From Petrimonas sulfuriphila (lineage in GTDB: Bacteria; Bacteroidota; Bacteroidia; Bacteroidales; Dysgonomonadaceae), in NCBI GenBank assembly GCA_038561985.1, contig CP073276.1, positions 3,038,001-3,102,000 on the forward strand: a DNA stretch of 64,000 nt. Direction: 5' to 3'. A program made the position numbers and the translations under genes. Shown one piece after another: positions 55,084 to 63,988 of this stretch. The notes beneath the pieces are model-generated. The model made no database searches, was not told the origin of the DNA, and was given only the letters and a program-made list of their open reading frames with translations. Numbering within the stretch: the stretch's first letter is position 1; each line of letters starts with the position of its first letter.

Positions 55084-55182
55084 ACCTGCCAGTTTTTAAA
55101 ATAACAAATAGGGATATCAAATTTTTAACCGTCTTTTTACCCGAAAGACATCAAAAAGAGTATATAAGTGCATCTGGCAGGT
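55084..55182 (-). promoter_or_regulatory. Possible expression platform of the nrdD riboswitch
   Basis: The conserved 3' element of the riboswitch (ACCTGCCAG on the minus strand, 55174-55182) is perfectly complementary over 9 bases to CTGGCAGGT downstream (55084-55092). The two pairings exclude each other. A small stem GTCTTT/AAAGAC followed by an A/T-rich run (55119-55149) lies between them and might be a weak terminator. Confidence 0.5.
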
Positions 55183-55357
55183 CTTCTGACTTACTCTTGT
55201 GTCTGAACGCCTTCCCGTTCCGGTTCATCGGAACAGTGGCAGTGGAGGTGTTTGTTCAGCACGCAAAAAAAGAGCTTACAGCAGCGGGAACTGTTGCCGA
55301 TTTTCACGGCATTCCCTTTTATTTTATTCATAAAGACAACTATGAATAAAAACCAAA
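55174..55357 (-). ncRNA. Cobalamin riboswitch (B12 element) upstream of nrdDG
   Basis: Read on the minus strand, the conserved blocks occur in order: GGGAATGCCGTGAAAATCGGC, CCCGCTGCTGTAAGC, GCCACTG, GGGAAGGCG and AGTCAGAAGACCTGCC. The 5' hairpin TATTCATA/TATGAATA (55326-55349) corresponds to the P2/P3 region. These are the hallmarks of the adenosylcobalamin riboswitch. It sits between a -7 element at 55366-55373 and the nrdD start at 55037. Confidence 0.93.
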
Positions 55358-55365
55358 TGTTACCA

Positions 55366-55396
55366 CAAAGGTAAATTTACTTTTTTAGAAAACCAA
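55366..55396 (-). promoter_or_regulatory. Promoter of the riboswitch-nrdDG transcript
   Basis: On the minus strand, TACCTTTG (55366-55373) is a good -7 element with TTGG (55393-55396) 19 bp upstream as -33. The transcript would start near 55358, at the 5' edge of the riboswitch. Confidence 0.6.
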
Positions 55397-55670
55397 TAAA
55401 GTTTTCCGGAAAAGTTATCAACATAGGTGCTTTTATTTTTTATATTTCTGATTATTAAATTTATATATTTTAATTTCGATAGTTCCTTGATTAAATTCAA
55501 GTGACAATATTTTCTTTTTTTTCTACTGATTAATTGCTATACTTTGCATAATTATTTAAAAAAGCATGATAAAAGCGGTCGCCATCCGGTCGCACAACCC
55601 CGAACAGCTTCTTTTTCTCAAAAATTCATAAAACAAACTCCAATTTCACAAAAATGACCGATAGATTTTA
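55397..55670. other. A/T-rich divergent intergenic region
   Basis: About 270 bp between the nrdD and purH promoters. It contains a 21-codon open frame (ATG at 55566) with no supporting start signal or recognisable product. I see nothing else. Confidence 0.5.
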
Positions 55671-55678
55671 TACCTTTG
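55671..55678 (+). promoter_or_regulatory. Putative -7 element of purH
   Basis: TACCTTTG fits TAnnTTTG, 25 bp before the purH ATG, predicting a leader of under 20 nt. No PurR-like or guanine/adenine riboswitch is visible. Confidence 0.55.
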
Positions 55679-55702
55679 TATTCTTTAAAAAAATAATCAT
55701 TG

Positions 55703-57226
55703 ATGTCAAAGAAAATAAATTCGGCACTCATTTCGGTATACCACAAAGACGGCCTGGAGGAGATATTGAAATTGCTGAACAGTTTAAACGTAAAGCTTAT
55801 ATCAACGGGGGGAACCCGTGATTTTATCCAGTCGTTGGGTTATGAGTGTGAATCGGTGGAAGAGGTTACCGGCTATCCATCTATTCTAGGCGGACGGGTA
55901 AAGACACTGCATCCTAAAGTTTTCGGGGGAATTCTGTACCGCCGTGACGAGGAGCAGGACCGGAAAATCATCAAATCCTATGATATTCCCTCTATAGACC
56001 TGGTCATCGTTGATTTATATCCGTTTGAAGAAACCGTAGCTACACAAGCTCCCGAAGATGAAATTATCGAGAAAATAGATATTGGCGGAATCTCGCTTAT
56101 TCGCGGGGCTGCCAAAAACTTTAAAGATGTGATTGTTGTGGCTTCCATGAAGCAATATAAACCGTTGCTCGATCTGTTAAAAAAGAAAAGCGGAAATACC
56201 GACATTGAGGATCGGCGCTGGTTTGCCAAGGAAGCCTTTGCCGTTTCATCGGGATACGATTCGGCTATTTTTAATTATTTCGACAAGGGCGAAAGCCCCG
56301 TTTTGCGGATTTCTGCCGACAGTGGCAAAACGTTGAGATACGGGGAAAATCCGCATCAAAAGGGCGTTTTTTACGGTAACTTTAATGAAATATTTGAGCA
56401 GTTGCACGGCAAAGAGATTTCGTACAACAACCTGCTCGACATAGACGCCGCCGTTTCGTTGATTGCCGATTTTGATGAAACAGCCTTGGCTATTCTGAAG
56501 CACAATAATGCTTGTGGCATGGCCTGTCGGAGTACGGTAAAAGAAGCCTGGGATGCAGCTCTAGCGGCTGATCCTATCTCTGCTTTTGGCGGAATTGTGG
56601 TTACTAACCGTCAGGTGGATGCAGAGGCCGCTAAAGCTATAAATGAAATTTTCTTCGAAGTAATTATTGCTCCCGATTATTCGCAGGATGCGCTCAATAT
56701 CCTGTTCCAGAAGAAGAACCGGATCATCCTCAAGCAAAAAATAACCGGAAAGGAGGCGAACAATACACAGGTCCGTTCTGCATTAAACGGATTCCTGTTG
56801 CAGGATAAAGATACGAGTATTCAGACAAGAAGCGATTTAACGGTGGTAACCGCAAAAGTTCCAACGGAAAAAGAAACGGAAGATCTGCTGTTTGCAAATA
56901 TCCTGGTGAAACATACGAAGTCGAACGCTATAGTGCTGGCGAAAAACAAGCAATTGATTGCTAGCGGGACCGGACAAACATCGCGAGTGGATGCGTTGAA
57001 TCAGGCGATAGAGAAAGCAGGAACGTTTAAATTTGATCTTAACGGGGCCGTAATGGCATCGGACGCTTTCTTTCCTTTCCCCGATTGCGTTGAAATAGCG
57101 CACAAAGCCGGAATAACGGCTATAGTTCAGCCGGGAGGCTCCATCAAGGATGCAGAATCGGTTGCTTACTGTAACGAAAACGGCCTGGCCATGGTTACAA
57201 CCGGGATCAGGCATTTTAAACATTGA
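55703..57226 (+). CDS. purH: Bifunctional AICAR formyltransferase/IMP cyclohydrolase
   Basis: A 507-residue purine-synthesis enzyme for the last two steps to IMP. The N-terminal cyclohydrolase domain shows STGGTRDFIQSLGYECESVEEVTGYPSILGGRVKTLHPKVFGGIL and DLVIVDLYPFEETV. The formyltransferase domain has LRYGENPHQKG (AICAR site) and ALAILKHNNACGMA with the catalytic Lys-His. It uses 10-formyl-THF, which Fhs (1255-2919) can make. mreB follows 66 bp later. Confidence 0.97.
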   Translation: MSKKINSALISVYHKDGLEEILKLLNSLNVKLISTGGTRDFIQSLGYECESVEEVTGYPSILGGRVKTLHPKVFGGILYRRDEEQDRKIIKSYDIPSIDLVIVDLYPFEETVATQAPEDEIIEKIDIGGISLIRGAAKNFKDVIVVASMKQYKPLLDLLKKKSGNTDIEDRRWFAKEAFAVSSGYDSAIFNYFDKGESPVLRISADSGKTLRYGENPHQKGVFYGNFNEIFEQLHGKEISYNNLLDIDAAVSLIADFDETALAILKHNNACGMACRSTVKEAWDAALAADPISAFGGIVVTNRQVDAEAAKAINEIFFEVIIAPDYSQDALNILFQKKNRIILKQKITGKEANNTQVRSALNGFLLQDKDTSIQTRSDLTVVTAKVPTEKETEDLLFANILVKHTKSNAIVLAKNKQLIASGTGQTSRVDALNQAIEKAGTFKFDLNGAVMASDAFFPFPDCVEIAHKAGITAIVQPGGSIKDAESVAYCNENGLAMVTTGIRHFKH

Positions 57227-57292
57227 TTGAGAAGCCAGGGGTGGGTTCTCGCAGTGTGAACACACCCTGCAACTCGTAACAAACATAACAAT

Positions 57293-58318
57293 ATGGGATT
57301 ATTTTCATTCACACAAGAGTTGGCAATGGACCTGGGAACCGCCAACTCCATTATTGTAAACAATGCCGGAAAAATTCTGCTGGACGAGCCGTCCATAGTG
57401 GCATTGGACCGCAAGACCGACAGGATGATCGCGCTGGGCGAGAAGGCCCGCCAAATGCACGGAAAAACACACGAAAACATACATACGGTCAGGCCCCTGA
57501 GGGATGGTGTAATCGCTGATTTTAACGCCGCAGAACAGATGATTCGCGGTATGATTAAAATGGCTACAAAAAACAAAGGCGGATTATTTTCGCCGTCACT
57601 TCGGGTAGTAATCTGTATTCCGTCAGGAAGCACCGAAGTGGAAATCCGTGCGGTTCGTGACTCAGCTGAACATGCCGGAGGACGCGATGTTTACATGCTC
57701 TTCGAGCCTATGGCAGCTGCTCTGGGTATCGGCCTGGATGTGGAGATTCCCGAAGGGAACATGATTGTGGACATAGGTGGGGGAACAACAGAGATTGCTG
57801 TGATCTCACTGGGCGGGATAGTATCGAACAAATCGATAAAGATTGCCGGTGACGACCTCACCGAAGACATTATGGATTATATGGGGCGTCAGCACAACAT
57901 GAAAGTGGGAGAGAGAACCGCCGAACAGATCAAGATTAATGTAGGCTCCGTCTTGACCGAGCTTCAGGATCCTCCAGAAGATTTTGTCGTTCACGGTCCT
58001 AATCGCATGACGTCTTTGCCGATGGATGTGCCCGTATCCTATCAGGAGATAGCACACTGCCTTGAAAAGTCGATATCTAAAGTGGATTCAGCGGTGCTTA
58101 GTGCACTGGAACAAACTCCCCCGGAGTTATATGCCGATATTGTACGTAATGGAATTTACCTGACAGGAGGCGGTGCTTTGCTTCGTGGTTTGGATAAACG
58201 GCTGACCGATAAAATCGGTATTCCGTTCAAAGTAGTAGATGATCCGTTACACGTGGTAGCCAAAGGAACAGGTATTGCTTTAAGAAACATTGACAAGTTT
58301 ACATTCCTGATGAGATAG
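57293..58318 (+). CDS. mreB: Rod-shape-determining actin homologue MreB
   Basis: A 341-residue actin-like ATPase that organises cell-wall elongation on the inner membrane. Visible: phosphate-1 loop MDLGTANSIIV, VRPLRDGVIADF, phosphate-2 IVDIGGGTTEIAVISLGGIV and the adenosine motif IYLTGGGALLRGLDKRL. The N-terminal MGLFSFTQELAMD is the membrane-targeting helix. It is the first gene of mreBCD-mrdA-rodA; mreC starts 1 bp after its stop. Confidence 0.97.
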   Translation: MGLFSFTQELAMDLGTANSIIVNNAGKILLDEPSIVALDRKTDRMIALGEKARQMHGKTHENIHTVRPLRDGVIADFNAAEQMIRGMIKMATKNKGGLFSPSLRVVICIPSGSTEVEIRAVRDSAEHAGGRDVYMLFEPMAAALGIGLDVEIPEGNMIVDIGGGTTEIAVISLGGIVSNKSIKIAGDDLTEDIMDYMGRQHNMKVGERTAEQIKINVGSVLTELQDPPEDFVVHGPNRMTSLPMDVPVSYQEIAHCLEKSISKVDSAVLSALEQTPPELYADIVRNGIYLTGGGALLRGLDKRLTDKIGIPFKVVDDPLHVVAKGTGIALRNIDKFTFLMR

Positions 58319-58319
58319 G

Positions 58320-59162
58320 ATGAAAAACCTTCTCTCGTTTATTATCAGAAACAGTTCGTGGCTGATCGCAATCGGTTTGATTGTCATCAGCTTCTATCTG
58401 GTATTTTCTTTTAATTCTTATCAGAGAAGTGTATACCTAACATCTGCAAACAAGGCTACTGGCTGGTTTTACGAGATTTCTGACAAAGCAACGGCTTTTA
58501 TCTATTTAAACAAGAGCAACAAGCTTTTACTGGAACGGAATGCACGGCTCGAAGAAGAACTATACTCGTTAAAGTCCTACTTGTCGGACACGCAAAGGGA
58601 CACGTTAACAACGAATGCTTTTCTGAGTGATTCCATTCCAGCTTCAAGGTTTTCATTTGTTCCCGCTGAAGTGATCAATGTCAGTTTCTCGGGCCCAAAC
58701 AATTTCATCACGGTAAACAAAGGTTCCATACACGGTGTCAAACCTGATATGGGTGTAGTTTCACAAAATGGAGTGGTGGGAGTAGTATTGAAGACCTCTC
58801 CATCATTTTCAGTGGTTATTCCCATTATAAATCCGAAATTCAGGTTGAGTGCCAAACTGAAAAATTCCAACAATACGGGATCAATTTCGTGGGACGGCAA
58901 GGATTTGATTACAGCGCAGATAGGAGAACTTCCCAAACACGAAGTTTTTCAACCGGGAGACACGGTAGTAACCAGTTTTTCACGCATTTTCCCAAAAGAT
59001 ATTGTTATCGGATACGTTACCGGGCAGATTTTATCTAAAGATGACAATTTCAATACGTTAAATTTGCGAATAGCTACTGATTTTTATTCTGTGAGGGATA
59101 TTCTTATTATAAATGATGCGCATTTTGAAGAACAGAATGAATTAGAAAATTCAATTCCATAA
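58320..59162 (+). CDS. mreC: Rod-shape-determining protein MreC
   Basis: A 280-residue bitopic protein: one membrane helix (residues about 13-30), a coiled coil (about 60-90, LLLERNARLEEELYSLKSYL) and a beta-rich periplasmic domain (FITVNKGSIHGVKPDMGVVSQNGVVGVVLKT). It links MreB to PBP2-RodA. Its stop overlaps the mreD start by one base (TAATG). Confidence 0.93.
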   Translation: MKNLLSFIIRNSSWLIAIGLIVISFYLVFSFNSYQRSVYLTSANKATGWFYEISDKATAFIYLNKSNKLLLERNARLEEELYSLKSYLSDTQRDTLTTNAFLSDSIPASRFSFVPAEVINVSFSGPNNFITVNKGSIHGVKPDMGVVSQNGVVGVVLKTSPSFSVVIPIINPKFRLSAKLKNSNNTGSISWDGKDLITAQIGELPKHEVFQPGDTVVTSFSRIFPKDIVIGYVTGQILSKDDNFNTLNLRIATDFYSVRDILIINDAHFEEQNELENSIP

Positions 59163-59677
59163 TGAAAGCGGTTTCCATATTCAAAGAGATTTTGCTGTTC
59201 GTAATATTGGTATTGTTACAAGTATTGCTGCTTAATCGTATTGCTGTTTTTGGATTGGCTGTGCCTATTCTGTATATCTATTTTCTCATAAAACTGCCTT
59301 ACGGAAGAAACCGGTTCTATGTAATTGTTTCGGGTTTCCTGTTGGGAATTGTTATCGATATTTTTTTGAATACACCCGGTATGAATGCTGCTGCCACAAC
59401 CATTACTGCTACACTGAGAAGCATGGTGTTAAACCTGTTTTATCCCAAAAATGAGTACGAAGACCTGGTTCCCGGTATTCATACGTCAACAGCGGCTTTT
59501 GTGAAATTTACAGTAATGATGGTATTGTTGCATCAGACGTTGCTCTTTTTTATCGAAGCCTTCACACTCTTTAATTTAACCAGCACCCTTATCCGGATTG
59601 GGTCTTCTTCGATACTGACTATTGTCCTGATTCTGGCACTGGATTCCCTATCAATCAGGAGAGAGAAAAGTGGTTAA
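59162..59677 (+). CDS. mreD: Rod-shape-determining membrane protein MreD
   Basis: A 171-residue protein with five to six hydrophobic segments and the usual basic loop LPYGRNRFYVI. It is short and poorly conserved, so the identification rests largely on its place between mreC and mrdA. Its 3' end overlaps the mrdA GTG start by 8 bp. Confidence 0.88.
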   Translation: MKAVSIFKEILLFVILVLLQVLLLNRIAVFGLAVPILYIYFLIKLPYGRNRFYVIVSGFLLGIVIDIFLNTPGMNAAATTITATLRSMVLNLFYPKNEYEDLVPGIHTSTAAFVKFTVMMVLLHQTLLFFIEAFTLFNLTSTLIRIGSSSILTIVLILALDSLSIRREKSG

Positions 59678-61592
59678 CAATAACAAGTCATACGAGAAAA
59701 GGAAGTATATCATTGCGTCTGTTGTCGTGGTAACGCTATTGGTGTATATTGCACAACTATTTAATTTGCAGATTCTTAGTCCGGAATATAGAAACTTTGC
59801 CGACAGCAACGCTTTTTTCAGAAAAACACTTTATCCGGCACGTGGAGCCATTTATGACAGAAACGGCGAATTGGTCGTTTTCAATCAGCCCACATACGAT
59901 GTCATGATGGTTGTCCGTGAAATGAAGCAATTTGACACGCTCGATTTTTGTAACACGCTAAACATCGACAAAGCAGCTTTTCTACAGCTGGAAGCCGAAA
60001 TGAAAGACCGGCGAAAAAATCCAGGCTATTCCTCCTATACACCGCAGCTTTTCATGTCGCAACTCGATGTGGAAGAATACGGCTTGTTGCAGGAAAAGTT
60101 GTACAAGTTCCCTGGAATTTATATTCAAAACCGGACCGAGCGTCAATACAAATATCCTAATATGGGGTTGATATTGGGGTACGTGGGCATAGTAGACAAA
60201 AATAAGATGGATGCTGATCCGTATTATACCCGTACTGATTATGTGGGAAAGTCTGGGATCGAACTTTCTCACGAAGAAGACTTGCGGGGTGAAAAAGGAG
60301 TGGAAGTCCTTTTGCGCGACGCACACGGTCGCGTACAGGGAAAATACCGTGATGGAGAATTTGACAAATCGCCCGTTTCAGGTCGTGATTTAACGCTGGC
60401 CATTGACATTAATTTGCAAGCGTACGGGGAGTACCTGATGCAGAACAAAATCGGGTCCATCATTATGATTGAACCCAAAACAGGCGAAATCCTTTGTATG
60501 GTGGCTGCACCTTCTTATGATCCGTCGATCCTGACCGGAAAAAACTTCAGCCAGAATTACCTTCAACTCGAACAGGATCCTTACAAGCCGTTGATCAACC
60601 GGGCTGTTTCGGGATTGTATCCACCCGGATCCACTTTTAAGCCCTCACAAGGATTGATTTTTCTGGAAGAAGGAATCATTACTCCTGATACCCGGTACAG
60701 CTGTTTCGGAGGCTATCCGCCATTGGGAGGGCGTCCTGCCTGCCACGGACACGCTTCACCGCTCAGCCTACAGCCGGCGCTGGCCACTTCGTGCAACTCG
60801 TTTTTCTGTTATGGACTTAACGCCATGCTTAATAACCGTACCAAATACAGTAGTACTATTGAGGCTTTTGAGGTTTGGAAAGAGCACATGGTTGATCTGG
60901 GATTCGGCTATAAAACAGATGTAGATTTACCTTCTGAAAAAAGAGGCTTTATCCCGAACAGCAAATATTATTCAAATGCATTTAAGAACGATAGATGGGT
61001 GGCTCATAACATCATTTCTATTGCTATTGGACAAGGAGAAATATTGGCCACTCCCCTGCAGCTTGCTAATTATACGGCGCTAATCGCCAACAGGGGTTAT
61101 TATCATAAACCGCATGTGGTGAAAGCCAGAAAAGGTGCTCCGTTAGATACGCTCTTCAGTAAACGAAGAGAGTCGAACATCCGCCGCGAGCATTTTGAAC
61201 TGACGGTTGCGGGAATGGCCGATGCCGTAACACACGGAACCTGCCGGAGGGCAAATATGGAACCGTTCTTAACGGTTTGCGGCAAGACGGGAACGGCCGA
61301 AAACCCGCACGGGGAAGATCACTCCCTGTTCATCGGGTTTGCTCCGAAGGACGACCCGAAAGTGGCCATTGCCGTGATTGTGGAAAACGGAGGCTTTGGA
61401 GCCACGAACGCCGTTCCTATTGGAAGATTAATGATGCAGAAGTACTTGATGGGAGAAATTATGCCGCAGGACCAGGTGTTGGAAAAAACTATTGCCAGCC
61501 GGGTGATTTTACCGTTTGCGTACAGAAGAAATGCTTCTGCCCAACGCATCGATACCACAGCAACTCAAGTTAGAAATGTACAGAGGAACTAG
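59670..61592 (+). CDS. mrdA: Penicillin-binding protein 2 (elongation transpeptidase)
   Basis: A 640-residue class B PBP anchored by one N-terminal helix (about residues 12-30). The pedestal domain starts LYPARGAIYDRNGELVVFNQPTYDV. The transpeptidase domain has Ser321 in PPGSTFKPSQG (SxxK), TSCNSFF (SxN) and CGKTGTAENPHGEDHSLFIGF (KTG). It crosslinks peptidoglycan made by RodA. GTG is the start, overlapping mreD. The C-terminal tail beyond KTG is about 100 residues, basic at the end. Confidence 0.95.
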   Translation: MVNNNKSYEKRKYIIASVVVVTLLVYIAQLFNLQILSPEYRNFADSNAFFRKTLYPARGAIYDRNGELVVFNQPTYDVMMVVREMKQFDTLDFCNTLNIDKAAFLQLEAEMKDRRKNPGYSSYTPQLFMSQLDVEEYGLLQEKLYKFPGIYIQNRTERQYKYPNMGLILGYVGIVDKNKMDADPYYTRTDYVGKSGIELSHEEDLRGEKGVEVLLRDAHGRVQGKYRDGEFDKSPVSGRDLTLAIDINLQAYGEYLMQNKIGSIIMIEPKTGEILCMVAAPSYDPSILTGKNFSQNYLQLEQDPYKPLINRAVSGLYPPGSTFKPSQGLIFLEEGIITPDTRYSCFGGYPPLGGRPACHGHASPLSLQPALATSCNSFFCYGLNAMLNNRTKYSSTIEAFEVWKEHMVDLGFGYKTDVDLPSEKRGFIPNSKYYSNAFKNDRWVAHNIISIAIGQGEILATPLQLANYTALIANRGYYHKPHVVKARKGAPLDTLFSKRRESNIRREHFELTVAGMADAVTHGTCRRANMEPFLTVCGKTGTAENPHGEDHSLFIGFAPKDDPKVAIAVIVENGGFGATNAVPIGRLMMQKYLMGEIMPQDQVLEKTIASRVILPFAYRRNASAQRIDTTATQVRNVQRN

Positions 61593-63033
61593 GGAAATAC
61601 AGGAAAAGGGAAGGGTAGACCGCTTTACTGCGCTTATGTACCTACTCTTTATAGTGCTGGGTTGGTTGAACATTTATGCGGCCAGCTTCGACCTGGAGAA
61701 TGCGGTGAGCATGTTCGACCTTTCCGGCCGGGCCGGGATGCAACTTGTTTGGATGGGTACCTCGTTGCTGCTTGCGTTTGCCCTTCTCAAAATCGATACT
61801 TCATTTTACGAAACGTATGCCTTTGTAGCTTATATCGCCGGAATCGCATTGTTGATCATTACCCTTGTTGTCGCGCCCGAAATCAAAGGTTCACGTTCGT
61901 GGTTGGTGATAGGTCCGGTACGGTTGCAGCCTGCCGAATTTATGAAGTTTATCATAGCACTTACGCTGGCAAAGATTTTCAACGTGTACAATTTCCGCCT
62001 GATGGAAAGGAAAAACCTGATCATCGTATTCTCCTTAATTTTCCTTCCGTTGGTGCTGGTGATCCTGCAAAGTGAAACAGGTACCGCACTGGTTTACCTG
62101 AGCCTTATTTTTGTGTTGTACCGTGAGGGGCTACCTGGTGGAATTCTTTTCATGGGTGTGGCGGCAATTTTATATTTTGTACTGGCTATCCGTTTTTCGG
62201 ACGTTCAACTGGGAATGTTGTCCGTCGGCGAGTTCATCGCAGTTATACTGATTATTGTTTTTGCTGCCGCCATGGTCTGGAACTACGTAAAACGCCGAGA
62301 AACGGCTTTCATCATCATCGGACTAGGATTGATTGTCCTGGCAGCCGGATGGATTATGCATTTTTTTAATCTTCCTGTCAATCCCGGTTTATTGGCGCTT
62401 GTGGCATTAGGATTGGTCGCGGTTTACCTGGCTTACTTGTCGCTTCGGTTTTGGAAAAAGGTTTATTTGTATATCTTGTTGTTTGTTGTGGGTTCGTTCG
62501 CGTTTGTTGAATCGAGTGAGTATGTTTTTAACGATGTCCTGCAACCGCACCAGCAAATGCGCATCAAGGTAACGCTGGGAATGGAGCAGGATTTGCGTGG
62601 ATCGGGTTATCACGTGGGGCAATCGAAAATAGCCATTGGATCGGGCGGGATGTCTGGAAAGGGTTTCTTAAACGGTACACAAACCAAACTGAAATATGTC
62701 CCCGAGCAAGACACCGATTTTATTTTCTGCACGATAGGCGAAGAGTGGGGCTTTATCGGTTCAACCATTATTCTCCTGCTTTTTGCCGTGTTCATACTGA
62801 GGCTTATTTCTTTGGCGGAACGACAGACCACAATCTTTGGCCGCGTGTATGGCTATGGTGTTGTAAGTATATTTCTGTTCCATTTGCTGGTAAACATCGG
62901 AATGGTGATTGGCATTATGCCCGTAATTGGGATCCCGTTGCCATTCTTTAGTTACGGCGGTTCGTCGTTGTGGGGATTTACCATCTTGTTGTTTATTTTT
63001 CTGCGGATAGACAAAGGACGGAAAAGAGCATAA
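61576..63033 (+). CDS. rodA: Rod-shape-determining glycosyltransferase RodA, long form
   Basis: A 485-residue SEDS-family peptidoglycan polymerase. Family segments: GSRSWLVIGPVRLQPAEFMKF, ILQSETGTALVYLSLIFVLYREG, HQQMRIKVTLGMEQDLRGSGYHVGQSKIAIGSGGMSGKGFLNGTQTKLKYVPEQDTDFIFCTIGEEWGFIG, and IPLPFFSYGGSS. Compared with the roughly 370-residue E. coli protein there are about 110 extra residues, mostly hydrophobic, before HQQMR. The ATG at 61576 (MYRGTREIQEK) is chosen; it overlaps mrdA by 17 bp. It is the last gene of the operon. Confidence 0.94.
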   Translation: MYRGTREIQEKGRVDRFTALMYLLFIVLGWLNIYAASFDLENAVSMFDLSGRAGMQLVWMGTSLLLAFALLKIDTSFYETYAFVAYIAGIALLIITLVVAPEIKGSRSWLVIGPVRLQPAEFMKFIIALTLAKIFNVYNFRLMERKNLIIVFSLIFLPLVLVILQSETGTALVYLSLIFVLYREGLPGGILFMGVAAILYFVLAIRFSDVQLGMLSVGEFIAVILIIVFAAAMVWNYVKRRETAFIIIGLGLIVLAAGWIMHFFNLPVNPGLLALVALGLVAVYLAYLSLRFWKKVYLYILLFVVGSFAFVESSEYVFNDVLQPHQQMRIKVTLGMEQDLRGSGYHVGQSKIAIGSGGMSGKGFLNGTQTKLKYVPEQDTDFIFCTIGEEWGFIGSTIILLLFAVFILRLISLAERQTTIFGRVYGYGVVSIFLFHLLVNIGMVIGIMPVIGIPLPFFSYGGSSLWGFTILLFIFLRIDKGRKRA

Positions 63034-63183
63034 AAAGTGGATGCACACTAATTTCACAACCGGCATGCATCCTATCAATTAGAACCCAATTTTTTTTTCA
63101 GTTTGGCGGCATTTTTTATGCGTAGCCAGTTAACGTTTCGTTAATTGGTTCATTTTCTTCGACCGCGCTACGGAAAAAAAGTT

Positions 63184-63191
63184 TAATTTTG
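63184..63191 (+). promoter_or_regulatory. Putative -7 element of the SDR gene
   Basis: TAATTTTG fits TAnnTTTG, 17 bp before the ATG at 63209, so the mRNA leader would be very short. Confidence 0.45.
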
Positions 63192-63208
63192 TTCCAAAAT
63201 CAAAAAAA

Positions 63209-63988
63209 ATGAACCATACTGCATTAATTACGGGTGCGTCGAGGGGGCTTGGTGCTGAGTTTGCCCGGCTGTTCGCTTCAAAGGGCACAAACCTGATTCT
63301 CGTTGCCCGAAGCGAAAAAGAATTGAATGATTTGAAAGATGAATTGGAAAATACATTTAACATATCGGTACGGATAATTGCAAAAGACCTGACAAAGCCG
63401 GAAAACGTACGATTTGTATACGATGAAATAAAGGACACTGGAATCGAGGTAGATTACTTGGTGAACAACGCAGGGTTTGGCGATTTTGGCCATTTCTCCG
63501 ATACGGAATGGGAGAGGCATGAGCAGATGATCGATTTGAATATGAAAACATTATCTTATTTTTGTTATCTTTTTGTTCAGGATTGGATCCCGCGTAAATC
63601 GGGAAAGATATTGAATATAGCATCCACAGCTGCCTTTCAACCGGGCCCGGGGATGTCGGTTTATTTTGCGTCCAAAGCATACGTGGCAAGCTTCTCACAA
63701 GCCATTGCTTACGAATTCCAAAAATACGGCATTACCGTCACTGCACTGTGCCCTGGACCCGTCAGAACCAATTTTGGGATAGCTGCCCGGATGCAGCACC
63801 CAAACGGATTTCTGAAAGACATGAAAACGCCTTTGCCGGGGGAAGTGGTAGCGTTTGGTTATCGTGCCATGATGAAAGGAAAAACACTGGTTATTCAAGG
63901 AGGATTGAATAAATTCGTAGCCAACCTGGTCAGGTTTATTCCGCGCAAATGGCTGATAACCCTTTCCGCAAAAGTGATTTCCTGGTAA
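63209..63988 (+). CDS. Short-chain dehydrogenase/reductase
   Basis: A 259-residue SDR. The cofactor motif is ITGASRGLGAEFARLFASKG (TGxxxGxG), then LVNNAGFGDFG, the catalytic Ser in NIASTAAF, and the Tyr-Lys pair YFASKAYVASFSQA. PGPVRTNFG is typical of the DltE/YqjQ-like group. Basic residues after the first strand (VARSEKE) suggest NADP use. Substrate unknown. It is complete and ends 12 bp before the window edge. Confidence 0.9.
   Translation: MNHTALITGASRGLGAEFARLFASKGTNLILVARSEKELNDLKDELENTFNISVRIIAKDLTKPENVRFVYDEIKDTGIEVDYLVNNAGFGDFGHFSDTEWERHEQMIDLNMKTLSYFCYLFVQDWIPRKSGKILNIASTAAFQPGPGMSVYFASKAYVASFSQAIAYEFQKYGITVTALCPGPVRTNFGIAARMQHPNGFLKDMKTPLPGEVVAFGYRAMMKGKTLVIQGGLNKFVANLVRFIPRKWLITLSAKVISW

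Noticed and set aside
55566-55631. 21-codon open frame upstream of purH
   Set aside because: No promoter with proper spacing, no homology I recognise, and no conserved leader-peptide features.
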